From contig CAWIBS010000039.1 of the NCBI GenBank assembly GCA_963834365.1, positions 62,001-126,000 on the forward strand: a stretch of 64,000 nucleotides of DNA, in the 5' to 3' direction. The notes beneath the pieces are model-generated. The model was not told the DNA's origin. It saw nothing but the letters and a program-made list of their open reading frames with translations, and made no database searches. This stretch comes from CAWJAP01 sp963834365 (GTDB taxonomy: Bacteria; Acidobacteriota; Vicinamibacteria; Vicinamibacterales; Vicinamibacteraceae). The translations under genes were made by a program, and so were the position numbers. Shown here piece by piece: positions 18,901-25,210 of this stretch (the stretch's first letter is position 1; the number at the start of each line of letters is the position of its first letter).

Positions 18901-20050
18901 CGCCGCCGCCGACGACGACGCTGCGATCGTCCGCGAACCAGACGCGGCCCTGGGCATCGACCAGTTGCGGCGGTGGGAGATTCTCGAATGCGGTCCACTC
19001 GGGATCGTGATACCGCCAGCGCAGCAGGATGCCGCGGCCGACCGCCCACACGGAACCATCCGGGGCCTGGCGGATCATCTCGGCCGGCAGATCGCGGATC
19101 TGCGTCGCCTCGGCCGAGGCATCGACGAACGAGTCCCCGGCCCACGTCTGGAAGGTCAGGCTGCGCCGGAACGCGTCGGCCCGGACCGCGACGAGATCGC
19201 CCTGGCGCGTGAGGGTCATCGGCTCCCGGCCGCCGGGCCACACGCTCCAGCGGCCCGCGTCGAGCAGCACGAGACGATCCCATTGCTGCGCGAAGAGCTG
19301 GCCCCCCGGCGTCTCGATCATCTGCCACGTCATCTGCGGATCGGACGGGAAGCCGGGGTCGCTCGGGGGGCCCCAGCGGTCGCCGGCGCGTTCCGACAGC
19401 CCGTGGATCGTCAGGGCGAACTGACGGCCGCGGGTATCGCGAAAGTAATTGAGGACGCGATCGTGCGGCAGGCCGTCGGCCTTCCCGTAAGGCCGCCAGC
19501 TGCCGTGCCGCAACGACGAGAGACCGCCAGTCAGGCTGGTATCGGGCCAGCCGTCCGAGCAGAACCAGAGCGTACCGTCGGGATCCTGCACGATCCGCCG
19601 CACGCTCGGCCCTGCAAGGCCCGATTCAGACCCGCGACGGTCGAACCAGCGGCCGTCGAACACGCCGGCGCCTTTCGCCGTCCCCACCCAGAGCTCGCCG
19701 TTGGCGGCGACGAACACCGAGCGGACGAACTCGCTGGGGAGCCCCTCGGCGGTGCCGAAGCGGCGCCAAGTGAATCCGTCGTAGCGATACAGGCCTGCAC
19801 TCGTCGCCAGCCACATCGTCCCGGCGGGCTCGAAGTCGATCGCAAAGATGTGCGGGCGGGCCAGTCCCGCATCGCCGAGATACGAGACGATTTGCCAGGG
19901 CCGGTTGCGACGGATTGTCAGGGGCTGGTCCGCTGTGGCGGGGGACGCCACGGCGAGGCTTTCGACGACAAGCCATGTCAGGACGCAGGCACGCGTACGC
20001 GTCCACGCCGACAAACGCACTCGTGCCCGAAGAGGGGTTGACGCGGTCAC
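15995..20050 (-). CDS. hybrid sensor histidine kinase: propeller, Y_Y_Y, PAS, HisKA, HATPase_c, receiver
   Basis: About 1350 residues in one uninterrupted frame. After an N-terminal export segment come repeated propeller blades (for example IFAIDFEPAGTMWLATSAGLY, SVFVAANGELWVGTAKG). A Y_Y_Y domain (VHYSWRLDDGAWSRYSASAVL), a membrane helix (WPALAVSGALLVYVTIVAW) and a coiled linker follow. Then come a PAS domain (FNSTFELIGVLAPDGTVLEAN), HisKA with GGVAHDFNNIL, HATPase_c (NAAQAMPDGG, GTGLGLAVVHG), and a C-terminal receiver with VVDDEPG and phospho-acceptor Asp in LTDQTMPGM. I took GTG 20050; an in-frame ATG at 20119 lies inside the repeat-rich intergenic region and upstream of a TACTGTATGCT promoter-like stretch. 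There is no separate DNA-binding output, so the signal probably passes to a phosphotransfer partner elsewhere. Confidence 0.9.
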   Translation of the reverse strand: MTASTPLRARVRLSAWTRTRACVLTWLVVESLAVASPATADQPLTIRRNRPWQIVSYLGDAGLARPHIFAIDFEPAGTMWLATSAGLYRYDGFTWRRFGTAEGLPSEFVRSVFVAANGELWVGTAKGAGVFDGRWFDRRGSESGLAGPSVRRIVQDPDGTLWFCSDGWPDTSLTGGLSSLRHGSWRPYGKADGLPHDRVLNYFRDTRGRQFALTIHGLSERAGDRWGPPSDPGFPSDPQMTWQMIETPGGQLFAQQWDRLVLLDAGRWSVWPGGREPMTLTRQGDLVAVRADAFRRSLTFQTWAGDSFVDASAEATQIRDLPAEMIRQAPDGSVWAVGRGILLRWRYHDPEWTAFENLPPPQLVDAQGRVWFADDRSVVVGGGDRMVPVPDAREPLTLDSQGHVWARMGDGLARIDGADVQRHTARDIGLVSVSHRAVAPDGAVCVAGNRDALTIGLSCHDGTIWRQVPLDAFRGYEFINIEPDQQDGLWMSLRQLATGVYAIGRVDRRGVRPMRLVDSPSVERPRIAVRGERVWLYDYPGVFEGRRDGEDAVTGWRSTGGPYDGAVWHSTTPAITWFLFNGGPLGRAGISAFRDGTWRHAPVDWRGFVAPAPNQTLLLPGLGGFHVAAGEPGRDADFVSTPGPGLVSRVQQDHEGVFWLNADADVLRHIPSAVVPLPSAQAPSEVRVDRPVRIGFDARKRFGLASESVSVHYSWRLDDGAWSRYSASAVLDFVPGALSPGVHRLELRARDATGNTTAHPSTTAFTVLAVPLQERVWFWPALAVSGALLVYVTIVAWSAKTRLSRQAHELEVQVEKRTSELQRDIAERRRVEAALRESEQKFRGVFNSTFELIGVLAPDGTVLEANMTALDAIGATREEIVGRPFWETPWWSHSPALQTELRGAIERAAAGEIVRFEANHPTRDGGLLTVDFSLKPVRDETGAIFCLIPEGHDITGRLRAEDARRTLETQLREGQKLEAIGTLAGGVAHDFNNILTGIFGNVEIASLDLAPDHPAQERLAEVLLAAHRARDLVSQILIFSRRGEPKREILDSRPVIQEALKLVRSSLPSTIEIHSRLLDPVPLVMADASQIHQVLLNLATNAAQAMPDGGRLEIAQQVVDVDEELARQQLRLRPGRYLRLDVSDTGHGMEPAVLERIFEPFFTTKGPGEGTGLGLAVVHGIMENHDGAVTVQSDVGKGTCFHLYFPVVDTAASAEPHARTAPPRGHGELVLVVDDEPGVAQVATQMLRQAGYEVRTFTDPHRALEAFADDPAAFSLVLTDQTMPGMTGMELARELRACRPDIRIALVTGYAGRLDEAQARRNGIGWLVLKPYTGRDLAEVAHAALEQVEGV

Positions 20051-20092
20051 TCGAGATCGCACCGTGACGCGGGGGCAGCATACAGTAAAAGC

Positions 20093-20165
20093 CCCGAGGC
20101 TCGAGGCTCCAGGGCTCACGCGCCCTCAGGGGTCAGGCTCACGGCTCGAGGGATCGAGGCTGGAG
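20093..20165. repeat. intergenic short-unit repeat (GAGGCTC words)
   Basis: The divergent intergenic region between the hybrid kinase and the tannase gene is built from variants of GAGGCTC and CAGGGCTCACG. Two exact GAGGCTC heptamers in tandem start it, and CGAGGCTGGAGGAAGGAG ends it, so the last unit also supplies the ribosome site of the tannase gene. Confidence 0.55.
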
Positions 20166-20179
20166 GAAGGAGCATGCGT

Positions 20180-21775
20180 ATGGCGCGATCAGTGTGGTCC
20201 GTGCGTTCGTCCTGGATTCTGGCGCTCGGGCTCCTGTGGACCGGCTTCGGTCCTGCGCCGCTGCACGGACAGCTGGCGCAGTTCGAGCGCTGGCAGGACC
20301 GCTCGGCGACCAGGCCGCCACAGCGGACGTGCGCGGCGCTTCGCGCGCAGACCGGATACGAATTCTCGGTTGACACGGCGACGCTGGTCGCCGCCGCCGA
20401 GGGCACGCCCGAATACTGCCTGGTCCAGGGCCTGATCGCGCCGGAGATTCGCTTCGAGGTGTCGCTGCCCACGGCCTGGAACGGGCGGCTGTACATGTTC
20501 GGCAACGGCGGCTACGCCGGCGAGTCGCTGACGGCGCCGCCACGCGCGGCGAGGCGATCGGCCGCGATTGCGCGCGGCTTCACCGTGACCCAGACCAATA
20601 CCGGCCACGACGCGGCACGCGAGCCGCTCGCCGCCTTCGCGACGACGCCGCAGAAGGTCGTGGACTACGCCTATCGCGCCGTGCACGTGACCGCCGTCAC
20701 CGCCAAGCGCCTCGCGGCCGCCTACTACGATGTCCCTCCCGAGAAGTCCTACTTCGACGGGTGCTCGACCGGCGGCCGCCAGGGTCTCATGTCCGCGCAG
20801 CGCTTCCCCGACGACTTCGACGGCATCATCGTCGGCGCCCCGGTGCTCGACTGGACGGGCGTGATGACACACTTCGCAGCGATCCACCGCGCGCTCACCG
20901 ACGCCTCGATGTCCGAAGCCAAGGTTCGCCTCCTCGCCGATGCCGTCGTCAGCCGGTGCGACAAGCTCGACGGGATCGAGGACGGCCTGATCGAGGATCC
21001 TCGATCCTGTCCGTTCGACATCTCGACCGATCTGCCGCGCTGCAGCGCGACCAGCACCGAGGCCTGCGTCACCGATCGCGACGTCGCCGCGCTGCGCGTC
21101 ATCTACGGACCGCTGCTGGCCGGGACCGAGCGCATGTTCCCCGGCTTCCCCATCGGCATCGAAGCGTTCGCGCCGACACCGTCCGGACCGCGCACGGCGT
21201 GGGATCCATGGTTCCTGCGCGCCGGCCGACCCTCGCTGTCGTGGGAGTTCGCCGACGCGTTCTTCACGCACCTGGCGACGCCCGGGACGCCGATCGACAT
21301 GCGCACGTTCGATCCCGACAAGGATCGGGCGAAGCTCCAGAGCATTGGCGCCCTGCTCAACGCGACCGACCCGGATCTGGGCCCCTTCCGCAAGCGCGGC
21401 GGACGGATCCTCATGTATTTCGGGTGGGCCGACGCCGCGCTCAGCCCGCTGATGGGCATCGACTACTACGAACGCGTCCGCGAGCGGATGGGCCCGGCGA
21501 CGGGCGAGTTCTTCCGGCTGTTCATGATGCCCGGCGTCTTCCACTGCGCCGGCGGCGTCGGCCCTGATTCGCTCGACACGATCACGCCGCTCGTCGACTG
21601 GGTCGAGCGCGGGGTCGCCCCGGAGCGCTTGACGGCGGCGCGACGCATCGGCGGCAAGCCCGTGCGGACACGCCCGCTGTGCCCCTATCCGCAGATCGCG
21701 CGCTATCGCGGCACCGGCAGCATCGACGACGAAGCGAGCTTCATCTGCGCCGCGCCCGGCCGCCCTCCGGGCTGA
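20180..21775 (+). CDS. secreted tannase/feruloyl esterase-family hydrolase
   Basis: About 531 residues. Tannase/feruloyl esterases cut ester bonds between phenolic acids and sugars or polysaccharides. An export signal (SSWILALGLLWTGFGPAPLHG) precedes the mature protein. The nucleophile elbow is GCSTGGRQ with Ser196. Other family landmarks are YMFGNGGYAG, TNTGHDA and, near the C terminus, GVFHCAGGVGPDS holding the catalytic His beside the conserved Cys. Cysteines flanking the elbow and the His suggest the disulfide that brings the triad together in this family. An ATG at 20174 is only 1 nt after the GGAGGAAGGAG ribosome site; the in-frame ATG at 20180 has correct spacing and was chosen. It stands as a single gene, divergent from the hybrid kinase. 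Confidence 0.88.
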   Translation: MARSVWSVRSSWILALGLLWTGFGPAPLHGQLAQFERWQDRSATRPPQRTCAALRAQTGYEFSVDTATLVAAAEGTPEYCLVQGLIAPEIRFEVSLPTAWNGRLYMFGNGGYAGESLTAPPRAARRSAAIARGFTVTQTNTGHDAAREPLAAFATTPQKVVDYAYRAVHVTAVTAKRLAAAYYDVPPEKSYFDGCSTGGRQGLMSAQRFPDDFDGIIVGAPVLDWTGVMTHFAAIHRALTDASMSEAKVRLLADAVVSRCDKLDGIEDGLIEDPRSCPFDISTDLPRCSATSTEACVTDRDVAALRVIYGPLLAGTERMFPGFPIGIEAFAPTPSGPRTAWDPWFLRAGRPSLSWEFADAFFTHLATPGTPIDMRTFDPDKDRAKLQSIGALLNATDPDLGPFRKRGGRILMYFGWADAALSPLMGIDYYERVRERMGPATGEFFRLFMMPGVFHCAGGVGPDSLDTITPLVDWVERGVAPERLTAARRIGGKPVRTRPLCPYPQIARYRGTGSIDDEASFICAAPGRPPG

Positions 21776-21780
21776 ACTCC

Positions 21781-21866
21781 CAGTCCCTCGTGCCTGATCC
21801 CTGATCTCTGGTCTTCTGGTCTCTGGTCTCTGGTCGCCCAGTCGCCCAGTCGCCCAGTCGCCCTGA
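21781..21866. repeat. intergenic tandem arrays (CTGATCC, TCTGGTC and GCCCAGTC units)
   Basis: Three short-unit arrays run head to tail after the tannase stop: CTGATCC/CTGATCT heptamers, four TCTGGTC heptamers, then three to four exact GCCCAGTC octamers. They end 5 nt before the BlaI promoter dyads. The octamer unit recurs at 25067. Confidence 0.8.
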
Positions 21867-21870
21867 TAGT

Positions 21871-21912
21871 ACGAAGCCTTTCGTTGACAGTACGACAATC
21901 GTCGTACACAAT
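21871..21912 (+). promoter_or_regulatory. BlaI-type promoter with two operator dyads
   Basis: A perfect -35 box TTGACA occupies 21884-21889. Immediately after it lies GTACGACAATCGTCGTAC (21890-21907), two 7-nt half sites GTACGAC/GTCGTAC around 4 nt, filling the spacer and reaching the -10-like TACACA (21905-21910). A second dyad, ACGAA-GCCT-TTCGT (21871-21884), touches the -35 box from upstream. This layout is what a BlaI/MecI-like repressor needs for autoregulation: binding would block both promoter boxes. Transcription would start close to the BlaI start codon. Confidence 0.75.
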
Positions 21913-21919
21913 GCCCGGC

Positions 21920-22303
21920 ATGGCTGCCCCGCTCCCCCGACCCACCGACGCCGAGCTCGACATCCTGCGGGTGCTGTGGGATGCCGGCGAGGCCACGGTG
22001 CGCGACGTGCAGGATGCGATCGGCCCCGATCGCAAGACCGGGTACACGACGACGCTCAAGCTCCTGTTGATCATGCTGCAGAAGGGCCTGGTGATGCGGG
22101 ATGAGACTCGTCGTACGCACGTCTATCGCGCGGCGGTGCCCGAGCACGTCACGCAGCAGCAGCTCGTGAACCGCCTGCTCGATCGCGCGTTCAAGGGTTC
22201 GGCGGCGCGACTGGTGCAACACGCGCTCGAGACGTCCAGCACGACTCCCGAAGAGCTCGCAGAGATCCGGCGTCTGATCAATCGACGCCGTGGAGGCCGA
22301 TGA
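21920..22303 (+). CDS. BlaI/MecI/CopY-family transcriptional repressor
   Basis: 127 residues. The winged-helix domain reads LPRPTDAELDILRVLWDAGEATVRDVQDAI, then GYTTTLKLLLIMLQKGLVMRDETRRTHVYRAA; a dimerisation tail follows. Upstream in-frame ATGs exist at 21884 and 21911, but the first lies in the promoter. The ATG at 21920 fits a start only a few nt after the expected transcription start, so the mRNA is probably leaderless or nearly so. It represses its own operon through the dyads at 21871-21907 and is inactivated, by analogy with BlaI/BlaR1, by proteolysis triggered by the membrane protein encoded next. The stop overlaps the next start (ATGA). Confidence 0.9.
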   Translation: MAAPLPRPTDAELDILRVLWDAGEATVRDVQDAIGPDRKTGYTTTLKLLLIMLQKGLVMRDETRRTHVYRAAVPEHVTQQQLVNRLLDRAFKGSAARLVQHALETSSTTPEELAEIRRLINRRRGGR

Positions 22304-25014
22304 TGCCTGACTTCTTGTTCATCCCGCCGGCAACCGTCCACGGCCTGGGCTGGGCGCTGATCCATTCGCTCTGGCAGGGCGCGATCGTGGCGGCTGCCGC
22401 CGCGATCGTCGGCCGGCTGCTCGTGGGCCGTCCGGAGGCACGGTACGCGGTCGCCTGCGCCGCGCTGCTCGTCACCTGTCTGATGCCGATCTGGACCTTC
22501 GTCCGCCAGCCCGACCCGGGATCCTCGCTCGCGGCGACGCCCGTACGCGCGGTCGCGGCAGTGGCCGAGAGCCGGACTGGCGATTCCGCGCAGCCCCGGA
22601 CAGGAGCACCCGGCACCGAACCGAGGATGCCGGCGCGGCCGGCCGAGGCCGCGGGCACGGCCACTCCCGTCGACCGGGCCCTGCCGACGCTCGTCGGAAT
22701 CTGGGCCGTTGGTGTGCTGGCGCTCTCCGCCCGCCTGATCGCCGCGATGATCTGGATTCGCCGGCTGCGTCGAGTGCATACCGAGCCCGCTGCGGAGCGG
22801 TGGCAGAGCCGCTTCACCCGACTCGTCGAGCGCGCGGCCATTGCCCGGACGATCGAGCTTCATGTCTCGCGGATCGTCTCGTCGCCGGTGACGATCGGCT
22901 GGCTGCGCCCGCTGGTCGTCGTGCCGATCTCCGTCCTCGCCGGCCTCAGCCCGGCCCAGCTCGATGCGCTGCTCTGCCACGAGCTCGCACATATCCGGCG
23001 GCGCGACTACCTGGTCAACCTTCTGCAGAGCGTGGCCGAGTCCGTGCTCTTCTTCAATCCCGCCGTCTGGTATCTGTCGCACCGCGTCCGCGTCGAACGC
23101 GAGCACTGCTGCGACGCCGCCGCCGTCGCCATGGGCTATGACCCGGTGCTCTACGCCACGGCGCTCGCCGAGCTCGCCCACATTGATCTTCAGCGAGAGC
23201 CCGCGCTCGCGATGGCGGCGGGACGACACAATCTGCTCGCGCGCGTGCGCCGGCTCCTCGAGCCCGAACGTCTTCCGCCCGTCTGGCCGGCGGTGCTGGC
23301 GGCCGTTATCTGCGGCGTGATTGCGACCACGTCGCTGCTGGCGATGACGGGAGGCCCGACGAGCAAATGGCCCGTGCGTGAGCTCCGGATCACCACGCCT
23401 GTCGCGGCGTCGTCGGCCGGCGTGCCGGGTGCATCGATCCAGACGGCCCGGCCGCCGCGTGTGCCGAGGACACCGACTGCCCCGAGACCACCGGACACGA
23501 CGGCCGCGCCCGCGGCGCGACCTCTCGAAGACGAGGACGACTGGCCACCGCCCGCGCCACCGGCTCCACCCGCGCCACCGGCTCCACCCGCACCACCGGC
23601 TCCGCCCGCACCACCAGCTTCGCCCGCGCCGGCGGCACCACCAGCGCCACCGGCGCCCCCCGCGACGTCGAAGCCGCAGGTGTCGCCCGTTCCGCCGACG
23701 GCTCCGGCGCCCCCGGTGCCACCGACTCCGCCTGCGCCGCCCGCAGAGGGCTTCTCCATGTGGCGTGACAACGACACGTTCCGCATGCAGAGCCGGGACG
23801 ACGGCCGCCGCTTCTCGATGCGCGGGAAGGGCAAATTCGAGATCAGCGCCGACGATTGCGACATCACGGCGCTGACCGAGTCGGGCTACCTCGACATCGA
23901 AGAAGGGCTCAGCTCGGGCACCGCGCGCGTCGAGCTGCGAGCCACGAGCGGCGGCGGCGTCTCCCGCCGCTGGTTCAAGGACGGCCGCGAGGCGAGCTAC
24001 GAGCCCGAGGGGCGCCAGTGGCTGGCTGCCCGCCTGCCCGACATTCTCCGCCGCACGGGCCTGGCCGCCGAGGCCCGGGTGAAGCGGATCCTCGCGCAGG
24101 GACCGGACGCGGTGCTCGAGGAGGTGTCGATCATTCCCGGCAGCTACGTGAAGCGTCGCTATCTGACGCTGCTCGTCGACCTCGGGAATCCGGATGCCGC
24201 AACCCTGCGGCGCACGATTGATCAGGCCGGGCGGGAGCTCTCGTCCGACTACGAGCTCGCCCAGTTTCTCGCGCACGTGGCGAAGCGCGGGCTGCCCGAT
24301 GACGAGACACGCACGGCCTACGTCTCGGCCTCGCGTTCAATCGCGTCGAGCTACGAAGCCCGTCGCGCCCTGTCGGGCCTGGTCGAATCCGCTTCCCTTT
24401 CCGAAGCGGTTCTTCGCGCGCTGCTCGAGCGCGCCGCCACCATCGAGTCCGACTACGAGCTGGCGAGCCTGCTCGTCGCGACGGCCGGACGGCACACGCT
24501 CGCTGCCGCGAACCTGAACGCGTTCATCATCGCGACCGGCACGATTGAGTCGAGCTACGAACATCGCCGCGCGATCACGCCGGTTCTTCGCCGATCCGAC
24601 CTGGCGCCGGACGTGGCGGCCGGGCTCGTCACCTCGCTCGCGCGCATGGAGTCCGACTACGAGCTGGCGAGCGTGCTCGTCGACCTCGTCGGGCACAGCG
24701 GTCTGCCGGAGGCCGCCGAACCCGCGTTCTTCCGCACGCTGGAGACGCTGGGCTCCGACTACGAGCGGGGCCGCGTACTCGCGGCGCTGCTGCGCAGGCC
24801 CGGCCTTGGCGAGAGCGTCGTGTCGAGCGTCATCCGTTCGACGCTGACGATGAAGAGCGGGCACGAGGTTGGGACGGTGCTCGTCCGGCTCGCCGAACAC
24901 CAGGCGATTCCGCAGGACAACCGGAAGCAGTTCGTCAGCGCAGCGGAGCGGCTTCAGTCGGGCTACGAGCGGGACCGCGCGCTCGCCCGCCTTGCAGCGA
25001 CGACGGCGCGTTGA
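22300..25014 (+). CDS. BlaR1-like M56 zinc metallopeptidase with Pro/Ala linker and SxYE-repeat sensor domain
   Basis: 904 residues. The N-terminal part has four predicted membrane helices (about residues 12-40, 49-67, 133-155, 320-345) and the M56 zinc motif HELAH at 227-231. Downstream EREHCCDAAAV supplies the usual third-ligand Glu region. Instead of a penicillin-binding sensor there is a Pro/Ala linker of repeated APPAPP (about 415-485) and a small beta-rich part. From about residue 645 to the end come eight helical repeats of about 37 residues, each with an S-(D/S/G)-Y-E signature (SDYELAQFL, SSYEARRAL, SDYELASLL, SSYEHRRAI, SDYELASVL, SDYERGRVL, SGHEVGTVL, SGYERDRAL). By analogy it senses an extracytoplasmic signal and cleaves the BlaI-type repressor. 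A TGGAGG ribosome site at 22291 would also fit the ATG at 22303. Confidence 0.88.
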   Translation: MMPDFLFIPPATVHGLGWALIHSLWQGAIVAAAAAIVGRLLVGRPEARYAVACAALLVTCLMPIWTFVRQPDPGSSLAATPVRAVAAVAESRTGDSAQPRTGAPGTEPRMPARPAEAAGTATPVDRALPTLVGIWAVGVLALSARLIAAMIWIRRLRRVHTEPAAERWQSRFTRLVERAAIARTIELHVSRIVSSPVTIGWLRPLVVVPISVLAGLSPAQLDALLCHELAHIRRRDYLVNLLQSVAESVLFFNPAVWYLSHRVRVEREHCCDAAAVAMGYDPVLYATALAELAHIDLQREPALAMAAGRHNLLARVRRLLEPERLPPVWPAVLAAVICGVIATTSLLAMTGGPTSKWPVRELRITTPVAASSAGVPGASIQTARPPRVPRTPTAPRPPDTTAAPAARPLEDEDDWPPPAPPAPPAPPAPPAPPAPPAPPASPAPAAPPAPPAPPATSKPQVSPVPPTAPAPPVPPTPPAPPAEGFSMWRDNDTFRMQSRDDGRRFSMRGKGKFEISADDCDITALTESGYLDIEEGLSSGTARVELRATSGGGVSRRWFKDGREASYEPEGRQWLAARLPDILRRTGLAAEARVKRILAQGPDAVLEEVSIIPGSYVKRRYLTLLVDLGNPDAATLRRTIDQAGRELSSDYELAQFLAHVAKRGLPDDETRTAYVSASRSIASSYEARRALSGLVESASLSEAVLRALLERAATIESDYELASLLVATAGRHTLAAANLNAFIIATGTIESSYEHRRAITPVLRRSDLAPDVAAGLVTSLARMESDYELASVLVDLVGHSGLPEAAEPAFFRTLETLGSDYERGRVLAALLRRPGLGESVVSSVIRSTLTMKSGHEVGTVLVRLAEHQAIPQDNRKQFVSAAERLQSGYERDRALARLAATTAR

Positions 25015-25033
25015 TCTCGAGGGCGCTGCCAAG

Positions 25034-25158
25034 GGTCCGGCTCAAGCCGGACACTACGTCAACCAGCCGCCCAGTCGCCCAGTCGCCCAGTCGCCCAGCC
25101 AGGTCCGGCTGAACCGGACACCACGTACACACTCGTAGTGTCCGGCTTCAGCCGGACC
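25034..25158. repeat. cluster of GTAG-type hairpins and GCCCAGTC octamers
   Basis: The 196-nt gap between the convergent blaR1-like and PVC dehydrogenase genes holds GTCCGGCT-CA-AGCCGGAC followed by ACTACG (25035-25058), octamers GCCCAGTC (25067-25098), GTCCGGCTGAACCGGAC with ACCACG (25104-25127), and in the opposite direction CGTAGTGTCCGGCTTCAGCCGGAC (25133-25156, described in two parts: CGTAGT then GTCCGGCT-TC-AGCCGGAC). The hairpins may serve as bidirectional terminators between convergent genes. Confidence 0.75.
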
Positions 25159-25210
25159 CGAGCGGGGTTCTCTCGAGTTCACGCACCGTGCGGTTGCTGC
25201 GACCGACGCG

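Noticed and set aside
15938..20041. Plus-strand open frame of 1367 codons opposite the hybrid kinase
   Set aside because: Arg/Ala/Gly-rich shadow of the minus-strand kinase gene, with no domain content.
21837..21866. GCCCAGTC array considered as a CRISPR remnant
   Set aside because: Units are 8 nt, contiguous and without spacers; no cas genes are nearby.
23540..23750. Pro/Ala triplet-rich repeat considered as a CRISPR or DNA repeat array
   Set aside because: It is an in-frame codon repeat (Ala-Pro-Pro) inside the BlaR1-like protein, with no spacers.
20189..24276. Long minus-strand frames opposite the tannase and BlaR1-like genes
   Set aside because: Antisense shadows; the Gly-rich part mirrors the Pro/Ala linker codons.
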